A DNA stretch of 64,000 nt from Microbacterium thalli (GCF_028737325.1 NZ_JAQZCH010000001.1:248001-312000); one strand, 5' to 3'; shown: positions 1 through 8,560, counted from the stretch's first letter. The notes: a model not told the origin generated them from the letters alone. Translations and numbers: made by a program.

Positions 1-972
1 GAAGGGCGGCTTCGTCGTGTTCAGCGACATGTAGGTCGTGCAGTACGCCGGAGCGGTGATCGCACGCTCCTTGAGCTGCGGCGTCTGGATGCGGGGCAGC
101 GTGGCGCCCGCGATCTTGCCCGCGATGGCGTTCTGGTCGGCACCCTGTCCAGCGATCATGCGCTCGTCGATCGTCGCGCCGTCGATACCGATATCGAACT
201 GCCACTGGTCGGGGTAGGCCTTGCGGACCTCGTCGGTCTCGGGCTCCCAGTGCTCGTTGCGCACGAGGGTGATGGTGCTGCCGGGCGTGTACGCGTCGAG
301 CGTGTACGGGCCCGACGCGATGACGTCGTTGATGAACTCGTCGCCGCCGCCGGAGCCGACCGGGAAGGGCACGGCGTTGGGCTGGGCGAGGACGTTGTCG
401 AACTCGGGGAAGGGAGCCGTGAGGTGGAAGACGATCGTCTTCTCGTCGGGAGTCTCGATGGTCGGCAGATCGCCCGAGACATAGGGACCCTGATAGTCCT
501 CGGGGGCGTCGATGACGCTCTTGAGGTACGGCGAGCCGATGCCGATCTGCGGGTCCCACGCCCGCGAGATGCCGAACTCCATCTCGGCCGAGGTGATGGG
601 CGCACCGTCGTCGAAGAAGATGTCGTCCTTAAGGGTGTAGGTCCAGGTGAGTCCGCCGTCGGACACCTCGCCCAGGCCCGTCGCGAGGTCGGGCACGATC
701 GCGTTCGGGTCGTCGGAGTCGCCGGCGGCCTGCATCGTGAGGCCCCGGTAGAGCAGCCGGTAGAACGCGTTCACGCCGCCGTCCCACCCGCGGGCGGGAT
801 CGAGGTACGAGAAGTCGGCGTTCTGGAGCATGTGAACGGTTCCGCCGGTCTGCGGTTCACCGGCCGCGCCGCTCTGCTGCGGTGAGCCGCCGCCCGCGCC
901 GCACGCCGTGAGGGCCAGTGACACGGCTGCGCCCGCGGCGAGGATGCCGGCGAGTCTCCTAGTGGTGGTCAT
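1..972 (-). CDS. Peptide/opine-type ABC transporter substrate-binding lipoprotein (partial, C-terminus outside window)
   Basis: Extracellular solute-binding protein of family 5 (SBP_bac_5), which captures oligopeptides, nickel or similar ligands for an ABC importer. The N-terminus has a short basic region, a hydrophobic stretch and a lipobox ending LTAC at about residue 24, so it is a membrane-tethered lipoprotein. After a Gly/Gln-rich linker come the family landmarks: the LDPARGWDGG region, YRLLYRGLTM, and a TSAEMEFGISRAWDP segment. ATG at 970-972 directly precedes the signal peptide. About 320 of the usual ~550 residues are inside the window. The permease and ATPase genes would be expected further to the left. 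The ligand cannot be read from the sequence. Confidence 0.85.
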   Translation of the reverse strand, partial: MTTTRRLAGILAAGAAVSLALTACGAGGGSPQQSGAAGEPQTGGTVHMLQNADFSYLDPARGWDGGVNAFYRLLYRGLTMQAAGDSDDPNAIVPDLATGLGEVSDGGLTWTYTLKDDIFFDDGAPITSAEMEFGISRAWDPQIGIGSPYLKSVIDAPEDYQGPYVSGDLPTIETPDEKTIVFHLTAPFPEFDNVLAQPNAVPFPVGSGGGDEFINDVIASGPYTLDAYTPGSTITLVRNEHWEPETDEVRKAYPDQWQFDIGIDGATIDERMIAGQGADQNAIAGKIAGATLPRIQTPQLKERAITAPAYCTTYMSLNTTKPPF

Positions 973-1033
973 CGGTGGACCTTCCCTTTCTCTGCTCCAT
1001 TGCGTCGAGTGTTGTCCATGAAACAACATCACG

Positions 1034-1052
1034 GTGCAATGTGCAATTGCAC
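1034..1052. promoter_or_regulatory. Candidate operator upstream of the solute-binding protein
   Basis: GTGCAAT occurs twice in tandem and the second copy opens a perfect 12-base palindrome, GTGCAATTGCAC (1041-1052). It lies about 60-80 bases upstream of the divergent start at 972, in a 230-base gene-free region with nothing else recognisable. This looks like a LacI- or TetR-type operator, but no cognate regulator lies in the window. Confidence 0.4.
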
Positions 1053-1203
1053 GATCACGCTGAGACAGTTCTACGCAATCGGGCGGGCGCAGACGAGCGA
1101 CGTGACACGATCGTCACGCCGGACCGCGTTTTCTTCACATCCGTGTAACACGCGGCGGGGTTCGACCTCGGTGTTCGCTCCCGAGCTTCCGGGTGTCGCG
1201 CGG

Positions 1204-2451
1204 TTACGGGATGGGGCAGGTGGCGACGGCGGCGAGGTCGCCGTCGAGCTGCTCCGGCGTCCACGGCAGGCCCGACGGCGGCGCCGTCTCGCCCTCGGCG
1301 GCGGGCACCTTCGACGCGATGGCGGCAAGCTGCCAGCCCAGCACCCGGATCGCCTCGGCCGATGCGCGCGAGTTGTTCAGCACGGCCACGACCGTGAGGC
1401 CGGTGTCGCGGTCGGCGAACGCGACCGTCTGGTAGCCCGGCACCGATCCGTACTGTCCGACGAGGGTTCCCGCCTGGTAGGCGCCGCCATCGACGGTGTA
1501 CCAGGTCGGTGCCCCACCATCGACGGGCAGCGGCGCGGCGAACCGCTCCTCGCCATCGAAGGAGCGCAGGCCCGTCGCGAGCGCGCGGGCGTACCGGCCG
1601 AGGTCGTCCGCCGTGGTGACCGCGCCGGACGCGGTGAAGCCGGCAGAGGGCGAAAGCGACGTCAGGTCGACGGCGTTCGCGCAGTCAACCGCGCCCTCGG
1701 GCGTGATGACGGACTGCGTGCCGTGCAGGCCGAGCTCGGCGGTGGCACCCGGCAGCGACGACGCCGTCATCCCGAGCGGTCCGAAGACGTAGCGCTCGAA
1801 CAGCTCGGCGGCGGTGCTTCCCGACGCGCGCTCGAGGGCGATGCCGAGCATCACGTAGCCGGCATCCGAGTTCGCGTACGTTCCGTCGCCGGTCGGCGCA
1901 CCCGCGGCGAGACCGTAGGCCAGCAGCTCGTGCGGGGCCCACGTACGCGACGGGTTGGTCTCCCACCGACCCTGGAGTTTGGGCTGGTACGAGCCGAGAC
2001 CGCTCGTGCTGTCGCACAGCTGCTCGAGCGTCACGACGGGTGTCGCGGGGAAGCCGACGATCCAGTTCGTCACCGGGTCGGCGACGTCGACGACCCCGTC
2101 CGCGGCGAGGCCGTAGAGGACGTCGCAGGTCATCGCGCGCGTCACGGGTCCCGCCTTGAAGGCGTCATCGGCGGCCACGGCGGAACCGTCAGGGTTCGCT
2201 CCGAAACCGCTCACCCACTGCCCTGCCCAGGGAACCCACACGCCGGCGATGGCGCCGCCCGACCCGGTCGCGGCCATGGCGCGCTCGACGGCGGCGGTGA
2301 GCTGAGCCTGCGTGTCGTCGCCCAGCTCGGCCTCGACCTGGGGCGGAGCCGCCACGGCATCGACACCGGCGGGAGCGCACGCGGACAGGGTCAGGCCGAG
2401 AGCGATCGCTACGACGACACCCGCGCTTCGAAGCCGTCGGCTCGCACGCAT
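1204..2451 (-). CDS. Serine beta-lactamase/DD-peptidase-fold lipoprotein, apparently catalytically inactive
   Basis: 415-residue protein of the class C beta-lactamase/D-Ala-D-Ala carboxypeptidase fold. A signal sequence ends in lipobox LSAC (Cys25). The fold is recognisable from AFKAGPVTRAMTCDVL (residues 97-112), which occupies the place of the usual F-x-x-G-S-V-T-K helix, from YAN at 192-194 (the YxN motif) and from GQYGSVPGYQT near the C-terminus. In the first motif the nucleophile Ser is Pro102 and the general-base Lys is Arg105, so SxxK is lost. The DNA shows clean in-frame codons (GGA CCC GTG ACG CGC). The gene is therefore likely a binding or scaffold protein, or acts on something unknown. 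It is monocistronic; TGA at 1204. Confidence 0.8.
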   Translation of the reverse strand: MRASRRLRSAGVVVAIALGLTLSACAPAGVDAVAAPPQVEAELGDDTQAQLTAAVERAMAATGSGGAIAGVWVPWAGQWVSGFGANPDGSAVAADDAFKAGPVTRAMTCDVLYGLAADGVVDVADPVTNWIVGFPATPVVTLEQLCDSTSGLGSYQPKLQGRWETNPSRTWAPHELLAYGLAAGAPTGDGTYANSDAGYVMLGIALERASGSTAAELFERYVFGPLGMTASSLPGATAELGLHGTQSVITPEGAVDCANAVDLTSLSPSAGFTASGAVTTADDLGRYARALATGLRSFDGEERFAAPLPVDGGAPTWYTVDGGAYQAGTLVGQYGSVPGYQTVAFADRDTGLTVVAVLNNSRASAEAIRVLGWQLAAIASKVPAAEGETAPPSGLPWTPEQLDGDLAAVATCPIP

Positions 2452-2527
2452 TACTCAGCCACCCCCTGATGTGTTCCTCCAGTGAATCACACCGGTGCGG
2501 CCGTTCCTGCGAATCTAGGGTGGACGC

Positions 2528-2836
2528 ATGACGCACCGATTCGACGAGGCCGCCCGGTCGGGTGTGCTCGGCCACATGAACGCCGATCACCGCGACGACA
2601 ATCTGCTGATCGTCCGCGCTTTCGGCGAACCGGGCGCCGTCGCCGCCACCATGACCTCGTTCGACGGCTCGGGCGGGTCCTGGGTGGCGACCCGCGAGGA
2701 CGGATCGACGCACGACGTGCACGTCACCTGGCCCGGCGGGCCGATCACCGAGCGCCGCGAGGTGCGGCGCGAGATCGTGGCCCTGTACGACGCCGCATGC
2801 GAACGGATGAGCATCGAGCCGCGCCCGCACGACTGA
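2528..2836 (+). CDS. DUF2470 domain protein, heme-associated
   Basis: 102-residue cytosolic protein. GHMNADHRDDNLLIVRAFG at residues 15-33 is the signature of DUF2470, a small domain that occurs alone or fused to the HugZ/pyridoxamine-oxidase-like heme degradation fold. The whole protein is just this domain. It sits 68 bases upstream of a heme oxygenase on the same strand, a common genomic pairing that suggests a role in heme binding or handling. The iron box lies between the two genes, so this gene may not share the iron-regulated promoter. The biochemical function is unknown. Confidence 0.8.
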   Translation: MTHRFDEAARSGVLGHMNADHRDDNLLIVRAFGEPGAVAATMTSFDGSGGSWVATREDGSTHDVHVTWPGGPITERREVRREIVALYDAACERMSIEPRPHD

Positions 2837-2869
2837 TCGTCGCGGGCGGATGCTGCCCGCGAAAAACCT

Positions 2870-2888
2870 TCAGGTTAGCTGGACCTAA
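2870..2888. promoter_or_regulatory. DtxR/IdeR-type iron box upstream of heme oxygenase
   Basis: The 17 bases at 2872-2888 read AGGTTAGCTGGACCTAA and match the actinobacterial consensus AGGTTAGSCTAACCTAA at 14 positions, with both outer half-sites (AGGTTAG and ACCTAA) intact. The box ends 17 bases before the heme oxygenase ATG, where it would block transcription when iron is plentiful. Repression by a DtxR/IdeR regulator is inferred; none is encoded in the window. Confidence 0.75.
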
Positions 2889-2904
2889 CTGCTATCGTCG
2901 GGCC

Positions 2905-3561
2905 ATGCACGCACCGATCCCGTTCTCGACGGCTCTTCGCGAGCGCTCCAGCTCGGCCCACTCCGGCAGCGAGGGCGCCGGCTTCATGTCGGACCTCATG
3001 CGCGGCGCGGGCAGCCGCGACGACTACATCGCGCTCGTCGCGCAGCACTGGTTCATCTACGAGGCACTCGAGGACGCGGCATCCCGCATGGCCGCCGATC
3101 CGGTGGCCACGACGTTCATCAGCGACAAGCTCACGCGGCTTCCGGCCCTCGAGGCCGACCTCGCGTTCCTCATCGGGCCCGACTGGCGCGAGCGCATCGC
3201 GCCGCTGCCCACCACCCGCCGCTACGTCGCCCGCATCCGCGAGGTCGGAGCCACCTGGCCGGGCGGCTTCGTCGCGCACCACTACACCCGCTACCTCGGC
3301 GACCTCTCGGGCGGGCTCTTCATCGGCAAGCTCATGGCGCGACGGTTCGGCTTCGAGACCAACGGCATCGGGTTCTACCTCTTCGCCGAGATCGGCGACC
3401 CCGCCGCGTTCAAGGATCACTACCGCGCCCAGCTCGACGCCGCCCCCTGGGACGAGGCCGAGCAGCAGCGCGTCATCGACGAGGTGCTCGTGGCCTACCG
3501 GTTCAACACCGACCTGTTCACCGATCTGGCCGCCGCGAAGGCGGCATCCGTCGTCGCCTGA
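2905..3561 (+). CDS. hmuO: Biliverdin-producing heme oxygenase
   Basis: 218-residue soluble enzyme opening heme to biliverdin, CO and Fe2+, the last step in using heme as an iron source. The LRERSSSAHSGSEG helix places the proximal heme ligand at His19. The distal-helix signature GDLSGG is at 132-137, and the QHWFIYEALE segment is at 47-56. The length matches bacterial HmuO enzymes of about 215 residues. The start at 2905 is the first ATG after the DtxR-type box and puts His19 where the family has it. Iron repression is inferred from that box. The electron donor is not identifiable here. Confidence 0.93.
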   Translation: MHAPIPFSTALRERSSSAHSGSEGAGFMSDLMRGAGSRDDYIALVAQHWFIYEALEDAASRMAADPVATTFISDKLTRLPALEADLAFLIGPDWRERIAPLPTTRRYVARIREVGATWPGGFVAHHYTRYLGDLSGGLFIGKLMARRFGFETNGIGFYLFAEIGDPAAFKDHYRAQLDAAPWDEAEQQRVIDEVLVAYRFNTDLFTDLAAAKAASVVA

Positions 3562-3607
3562 TCGGCCTCGCTCGCCTGATCGGCCTCGCTCGCCTGATCG
3601 GGGGGGG
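3555..3607. repeat. 18-base tandem repeat ending in a G8 tract
   Basis: The unit CGCCTGATCGGCCTCGCT occurs at 3555-3572 and 3573-3590, with a partial third copy, followed by eight G residues (3600-3607). The first copy contains the heme oxygenase stop codon, and the array ends two bases before the convergent helicase stop. No typical terminator hairpin is seen here. Confidence 0.75.
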
Positions 3608-3608
3608 G

Positions 3609-4991
3609 TCACATCCCGGCGGCGCGGACGGCGGCCATGAAGCGGCGCACGTCGTGGTCGACGAGGATGTCGCTGGGTCGCAGCGGCCGCGACAGGTAGA
3701 GGCCCTCGAGCGAGGTCAGCCGCGACAACGCGACGTAGGTCTGTCCCGGGGCGAACGCCCCGCTGCCGAGGTCGACGATGGCGCGGTCGTAGGTCTTGCC
3801 CTGCGACTTGTGGATCGTGACCGCCCACGCGAGCCGCAGCGGGAACTGGGTGAACTCGGCCACCACCTCGCGCGTGAGCTTGCGCGACCCCGGGTCGTAC
3901 GCGTAGCGGAACCGCTCCCAGACGACGGGTTCGACGTCGTGCTCCTCGCCGTCGAGCTCGACGCGCACCGACGAGCCGGCGATCCGCGTCACCGTGCCGA
4001 TCGAGCCGTTCACCCAACGCGGCCCGTCGCCGTTGTAGCCGCCCCCGATGTCATTGCGCAGGAACATGACCTGCGCGCCGACCTTCAGCTGCAGCTCCGG
4101 ATCGGCCGGGTACGAGGCGTCGCCGCGCCCGAAGTCCCCGCTCACATCGGCCTTCGCCGTCTGCACGGGGCCCGTCAGCGCGTCGAGGTGACGCTGGTTG
4201 ATGCGGTTGACGGCGTCGTTGCGGGTCGCGAGCGTGATGACCGGCGGCTCGTCGCCGGTGGGCGGCGGCGGCGTGCGGGCTCCCGCGGCGTTGAGCGCTG
4301 CGGCGATCTCGGCGGTGACGACGCCGTAGCGGACGGCGTTGAGCATCTCCTTGAACGCGACGTCGGACTGGCGATGGATCTCCCCCAGCTCGGCGATGTG
4401 CAGCGGCGCCCCCACGCGGCCGAGATCGAGCAGACCGTCGGAGCGGATGGCACCCGCATCCGCCTTCGGCCCGGCCCACACCTGCGCGTCGAAGAACCAG
4501 AACGAGCGGTAGTGGTCGCGGATGTAGCGCAGCTCGTCGCCGCGAGGCGGCACCGGCGACAGCTGGTACGGGTCGCCGAACATCACGACCTGCACCCCGC
4601 CGAACGGCTCGGAGCGTCGCCGACGGGCCTGCCGCAGCGAGCGGTCGATCGCGTCCATGACGTCGGCGTTGACCATCGAGATCTCGTCGATGATCAGGGT
4701 GTCGATCGCGTTGAGGATCCGGCGGGTCGGCTCGGACTGCTCGAGGTCGCTGTCGGCGACGAGACCGATCGGCAGCCGGAACAGCGAGTGGATCGTCTGG
4801 CCCTCGACGTTGAGGGCCGCCACGCCGGTCGGGGCGCAGATCGCGATCTGCTTGTCGGTGTTCCAGGCCAGGTGCTGCAGCAGCGTCGACTTGCCCGTCC
4901 CCGCCCGCCCCGTGACGAAAACGTGGTCGCGCGTGCTCTCGATGCGACGGAACAGGGCCTCCTGCTCGGCGGAAAGAGGCGGCAAGGTCAC
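3609..4991 (-). CDS. PIF1-like AAA ATPase / SF1 DNA helicase
   Basis: 460-residue helicase-type ATPase. The Walker A motif GRAGTGKST is at residues 28-36, a DEAD-like Walker B reads LIIDEISMVN at about 97, and VMFGDPYQLSPV is motif III. Near the C-terminus, TIHKSQGKTYDRAI and YVALSRLTSLEGLYL are the UvrD_C_2 motifs V/VI. This is the architecture of bacterial PIF1/RecD-like helicases that unwind structured DNA. The only in-frame start consistent with the domain is GTG at 4989-4991. It has a weak ribosome-binding site, and the gene is divergent from the next one 42 bases away, so the two share a promoter region. Confidence 0.85.
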   Translation of the reverse strand: MTLPPLSAEQEALFRRIESTRDHVFVTGRAGTGKSTLLQHLAWNTDKQIAICAPTGVAALNVEGQTIHSLFRLPIGLVADSDLEQSEPTRRILNAIDTLIIDEISMVNADVMDAIDRSLRQARRRRSEPFGGVQVVMFGDPYQLSPVPPRGDELRYIRDHYRSFWFFDAQVWAGPKADAGAIRSDGLLDLGRVGAPLHIAELGEIHRQSDVAFKEMLNAVRYGVVTAEIAAALNAAGARTPPPPTGDEPPVITLATRNDAVNRINQRHLDALTGPVQTAKADVSGDFGRGDASYPADPELQLKVGAQVMFLRNDIGGGYNGDGPRWVNGSIGTVTRIAGSSVRVELDGEEHDVEPVVWERFRYAYDPGSRKLTREVVAEFTQFPLRLAWAVTIHKSQGKTYDRAIVDLGSGAFAPGQTYVALSRLTSLEGLYLSRPLRPSDILVDHDVRRFMAAVRAAGM

Positions 4992-5033
4992 TGATTCATG
5001 GTAGCCACAGGCATGCCTTCCTAGACTTGACCC

Positions 5034-6170
5034 GTGCACGAGGCGCAGACGACGGTGGATGCCGCGGGCGACGAGGCGACGGAGACCGATCCGTCCTCGC
5101 CGGCGCGCGGTCGCCGACGCGCGCCCGGGCGGGAACGACGCCGCCGGAGCCTCGCCGTCGATCTCACGGCGATCGGCGTGCTCGGCGTGCTGCTGCTGGG
5201 CGGCCTCGTCGCCGGCGGCGTCGTCGTCTACCGCGAGCTCTACAGCCCGTCGGCCTTCGTCGAGCGCTACCTGTCGCTGCTGAGCACCGGCAGCGCCGCC
5301 GACGCCCTGCAGATCCCCGGCGTCGCGCTGGACTCCGCCGACCTCGCCGCGGCCGAGCTGCCCTCGACGGCGTCGGAGGTGCTGCTGCGACGCGCGGCCC
5401 TCGCCCCGCTGTCGGAGGTCTCGGTCATCGGCGAGCGCCCGCGCGGCGATGTCACCGAGGTGACCGTGACGTACCTGGCGAACGGCCACCGGGGCCGGAC
5501 GCAGTTCGACATCGAGCAGGAGGGTTGGATCGGGGTCGCGCCGGCGTGGCGCTTCGCGAACAGTCCGCTGGCCGCGATCGACCTGACGGTGCGGGGCGCG
5601 ACGCGCTTCACCGTGAACGGCTTCGAGCTCGATACCCGCCAGGTCGCGCCCGAGGGGCTGGAGGCCGACCCGCTCGTACCGGTGTCGATGCTCGTGTTCT
5701 CACCCGGCGCCTATTCGATCGCGGTCGACACGGCCACCGCCGCGACGCCGGGCGTCGCCGTGCTCTCGGACGCGCCGATGAAGTCGGTCCCCGTCGATCT
5801 GCAGGCCGAGCCGACGCCGGCGTTCGTCGACGTCGTGCAGGAACGCGTCGACGAGTTCCTCGCGTCGTGCGCCACGCAGCAGGTGCTGCAGCCCACCGGA
5901 TGCCCCTTCGGCTACTTCGTGCGCAACCGGGTCGAGGGCGCCCCGCAGTGGTCGATCGCGGAGAACCCGCAGATCGAGGTCGTGCCCGACGGCGCTCAGT
6001 GGGCGATCCCCCGCACCCGCGCCGTCGCCCACATCGACGTCGACATCCGCTCGCTCTACGACGGTCGCCTGAACACGGTGTCGGAGGACGTGGAGTTCTT
6101 CCTCACCGGCCAGATCACGATCCTGCCCGACGGCACGGCGTCGATCCAGGTCTCGGCCGATCAGGGCTGA
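5034..6170 (+). CDS. Membrane-anchored protein of unknown function
   Basis: 378 residues. A basic, Arg-rich cytosolic N-terminus (about residues 1-43) is followed by one transmembrane helix (about 46-68, VLGVLLLGGLVAGGVVVY) and a long extracytoplasmic domain. The DALQIPG region resembles lumazine/NTF2-like lipoprotein domains seen in actinobacterial surface proteins, but I do not recognise the family. Two Cys (CATQQVLQPTGC) might form a disulfide outside the cell. GTG start at 5034. The gene converges on the copper gene downstream with a 14-base gap. Confidence 0.7.
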   Translation: MHEAQTTVDAAGDEATETDPSSPARGRRRAPGRERRRRSLAVDLTAIGVLGVLLLGGLVAGGVVVYRELYSPSAFVERYLSLLSTGSAADALQIPGVALDSADLAAAELPSTASEVLLRRAALAPLSEVSVIGERPRGDVTEVTVTYLANGHRGRTQFDIEQEGWIGVAPAWRFANSPLAAIDLTVRGATRFTVNGFELDTRQVAPEGLEADPLVPVSMLVFSPGAYSIAVDTATAATPGVAVLSDAPMKSVPVDLQAEPTPAFVDVVQERVDEFLASCATQQVLQPTGCPFGYFVRNRVEGAPQWSIAENPQIEVVPDGAQWAIPRTRAVAHIDVDIRSLYDGRLNTVSEDVEFFLTGQITILPDGTASIQVSADQG

Positions 6171-6184
6171 CCACCGACGGGCGG

Positions 6185-8158
6185 TCAGCTCCGTGCGGTG
6201 TCGCGACGGGCGAGCTCCGCGAGCCGCTCGTTGTACTGCTCGAGCTCGGCGTCGCCCGCGCGGTCGACCTGCCGGTCGCGGCGGCGCTGCGCGCGGTCGT
6301 CGGAGCGGCTCCATTGGATGGCGACCGTGATCGCGAGGATGAGCGTCGGGATCTCGCCGACCGACCAGGCGACGCCGCCGCCGATGTACTGATCCTCGAG
6401 CGGGGTCGGCCCCCACGTGCGTCCCATCGCGCCGAACCACTCCGCCGCGAACAGCCCCGACGACATCATGATCGCCATGCCGAAGAACGCGTGCATGGCC
6501 ATGATGGCGATGAGCGTCAGCAGGCGGAACGGGTACGGCAGCCGGTACGGCACCGGGTCGATGCCGATGAGCGAGAGGACGAACAGGTAACCCGAGAGCA
6601 GGAAGTGGACGACCATCCACTCGTGCCCGAGGTGGTCGTACAGCGTCCAGCGGAACAGGTCGGTGTAGTAGAACACCCATAGCGACCCGATGAACATCGC
6701 CGACGCGAAGGCCGGGTGCGTCACGACTCGTGAGAACGGCGTGTGCACCGCCCACAGGATCCACTCGCGGCCGCCGCGGGTACCGTCGTCGCGCTTGCGG
6801 ATGGCGCGGGCGGCGAGCGTGACCGGTGCGCCGGCGACGAGGCAGAGGGGGATCGCCATCGACAGCAGCATGTGCCCGACCATGTGCAGGCTGAACAGGT
6901 AGTCCTGGTACGCGTTGATCGGGCCGCACGTCACCCACAGCAGCAGCAGCATGCCGAAGGACCAGAGCAGGGTGCGGTACAGCGGCCAGCGGTCGCCGCG
7001 CTGCCGCATCCGCCGGACGCCGGCGAGGTAGAAGAACAGGCCGAAGCCGACGACGAAGACCCACAGCAGGTCGATGTCCCACATCGTGAACCAGCGGTCG
7101 ATCGTCAGTTCGGGGGGCAGCGCGGCACCCGTGAGCACCTGCGCCGGCGTCGCCTCTTCGGGCAGGGCGGTGTCGACGGGCGGGGGCGTACGGGCGAGCG
7201 CCGCGGCGGCGCCGCTGGCGATGCCCATGAACGCGATCTCGACGGTGACGAGCAGCCAGAAGATCCGCGCGGCTCCCGCCGACGCGAGCTTGTCGATCAG
7301 GCGACGCCGATACGACGCACCGAGCACGCCCATCGCGATGAGCGCGACGACCTTCACCCCCAGCAGTGCGCCGTAGGGCGAGAGCAGGTTCTCGGGCGAG
7401 ACCAGACCGACGGCGGCGCGGACGGTGCCCGAGACGGCCACGACGATGAAGGCGGCGAGGGCGATGCTCGAGTAGCGAGACACGACGCTGACCATCTCGG
7501 CACGATCGACGACGGGGCGGATCACCACGAGCAGGATCAGGCCGCCGAGCCATACCGCCGCCGCGACGATGTGCAGCGCCAAGGCGACGACCGCGGTGTT
7601 GTGGTTGGCCTCTTCGCCGGAATGGCCCTGCGTGGCCATCGGGACGAGGGATGCCGCCGCCAGCACGGCCACGAGCAGCGTGCTGGTCCAGCCGCGGACC
7701 GCGAACGTCAGCACCGTCAGCACGGCACCGGCGATGGTCGTCAGCAGCCAGGCCCGCCCGGCCTCGGTCTCGACGAGGAAGCGGCCGAGCTGCTGGCCGA
7801 ACTCGGCGCCGGCGCTGGGCGCGGAGCCGAAGAGGTTGAGGAACGTGAAGAACGCGGTCGCGGCGCTGGCCACGGTGAAGATCGCCGCCGACACCGACGC
7901 CGTGTCGAGCGCGACCTCGAACGGCCGCTGACCCGCCCGCAGCGCGAAGAGCGCGACGACGAGCGAACCGACCATGCCGGCGGCCGTGAGGTTGACGACG
8001 AGCTTGAGCACCGGCAGACCCCAGCGCACCACGGGGCCGGGGTCGAGCAGCTGCAGCGGTGCGGCCCCGCCACCGACGGCGAGGCCGATGAGGACGACGA
8101 TGAGGGCCGACGCGGCGAGGATCGCCGGTCCGGCGATGCGCTGCGCTCGGGATTCCAC
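6185..8158 (-). CDS. CopD-CtaG fusion: copper resistance / cytochrome c oxidase assembly membrane protein
   Basis: 657-residue polytopic membrane protein of the actinobacterial type that fuses an N-terminal CopD copper-import domain (about residues 50-320, with the HSGEEANHNT and ALHIVAAAVWLGGL segments) to a C-terminal caa3-type CtaG domain (about 370-620, containing WDIDLLWVF, HMVGHMLLSMAIPL and VVHFLLSGYLF). His and Met residues in these helices are probable copper ligands. CtaG-type domains help deliver Cu to oxidase subunit I/II. The last ~35 residues form a charged cytosolic tail. The gene is monocistronic. Confidence 0.88.
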   Translation of the reverse strand: MESRAQRIAGPAILAASALIVVLIGLAVGGGAAPLQLLDPGPVVRWGLPVLKLVVNLTAAGMVGSLVVALFALRAGQRPFEVALDTASVSAAIFTVASAATAFFTFLNLFGSAPSAGAEFGQQLGRFLVETEAGRAWLLTTIAGAVLTVLTFAVRGWTSTLLVAVLAAASLVPMATQGHSGEEANHNTAVVALALHIVAAAVWLGGLILLVVIRPVVDRAEMVSVVSRYSSIALAAFIVVAVSGTVRAAVGLVSPENLLSPYGALLGVKVVALIAMGVLGASYRRRLIDKLASAGAARIFWLLVTVEIAFMGIASGAAAALARTPPPVDTALPEEATPAQVLTGAALPPELTIDRWFTMWDIDLLWVFVVGFGLFFYLAGVRRMRQRGDRWPLYRTLLWSFGMLLLLWVTCGPINAYQDYLFSLHMVGHMLLSMAIPLCLVAGAPVTLAARAIRKRDDGTRGGREWILWAVHTPFSRVVTHPAFASAMFIGSLWVFYYTDLFRWTLYDHLGHEWMVVHFLLSGYLFVLSLIGIDPVPYRLPYPFRLLTLIAIMAMHAFFGMAIMMSSGLFAAEWFGAMGRTWGPTPLEDQYIGGGVAWSVGEIPTLILAITVAIQWSRSDDRAQRRRDRQVDRAGDAELEQYNERLAELARRDTARS

Positions 8159-8226
8159 CCGACAAGCCTAGGCGCTCGCGCATGAACCGAGCCGGGTCGC
8201 GGGGACGGCGACGGGCCGGGGACGAC

Positions 8227-8256
8227 GGAGGGGGATGCCGCGTGGCATCCCCCTCC
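8227..8256 (-). terminator. Strong hairpin terminator of the HU gene
   Basis: Perfect 13-base-pair stem (8227-8239 with 8244-8256; arms GGAGGGGGATGCC and its complement) around a 4-base loop, beginning 17 bases after the HU stop codon. There is no clear U tract, as is common in high-GC actinobacteria. Confidence 0.8.
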
Positions 8257-8272
8257 GGTGAATCGTCGTCGA

Positions 8273-8560
8273 TTACTTGACGGCAGCCTTCAGCTTCGAG
8301 CCGGCGGTCACCTTGACGCGCTTGCCCGCGGCGATCTTGATCTCTTCGCCGGTCTGCGGGTTGCGGCCGGTGCGAGCGGCGGTGTCGACCTGCTCGAAGG
8401 CGATCCAGCCCGGGATCGAGACCTTGCTGCCCTTGGCGACGGCCTCGGAGACGGTCGTGAAGAGCGAGTCGAGCACGCCCGAGACGGCGGCCTGGCTCTG
8501 ACCGGTGGCGCTGGCGATGCTCGCGACGAGCTCGGTCTTGGTGATGGACTTGTCAGCCAT
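8273..8560 (-). CDS. hup: HU family nucleoid-associated DNA-binding protein
   Basis: 95 residues, basic, with the full HU fold: N-terminal helices (ITKTELVASIASATGQSQAAVSGVLD), SIPGWIAFEQV, and the DNA-contacting arm TGRNPQTGEEIKIAAGKRV with the conserved RNPxTG motif. It lacks the long Lys/Ala tail of mycobacterial HupB, so it is a short HU. The ATG at 8560 is preceded by a good GGAGG. It is monocistronic with its own strong terminator, as expected of a highly expressed chromatin protein. Confidence 0.95.
   Translation of the reverse strand: MADKSITKTELVASIASATGQSQAAVSGVLDSLFTTVSEAVAKGSKVSIPGWIAFEQVDTAARTGRNPQTGEEIKIAAGKRVKVTAGSKLKAAVK

Noticed and set aside
6171..6184. Small hairpin between the convergent genes ending at 6170 and 6185
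   Set aside because: The stem is interrupted and only six pairs long; too weak to call a terminator.
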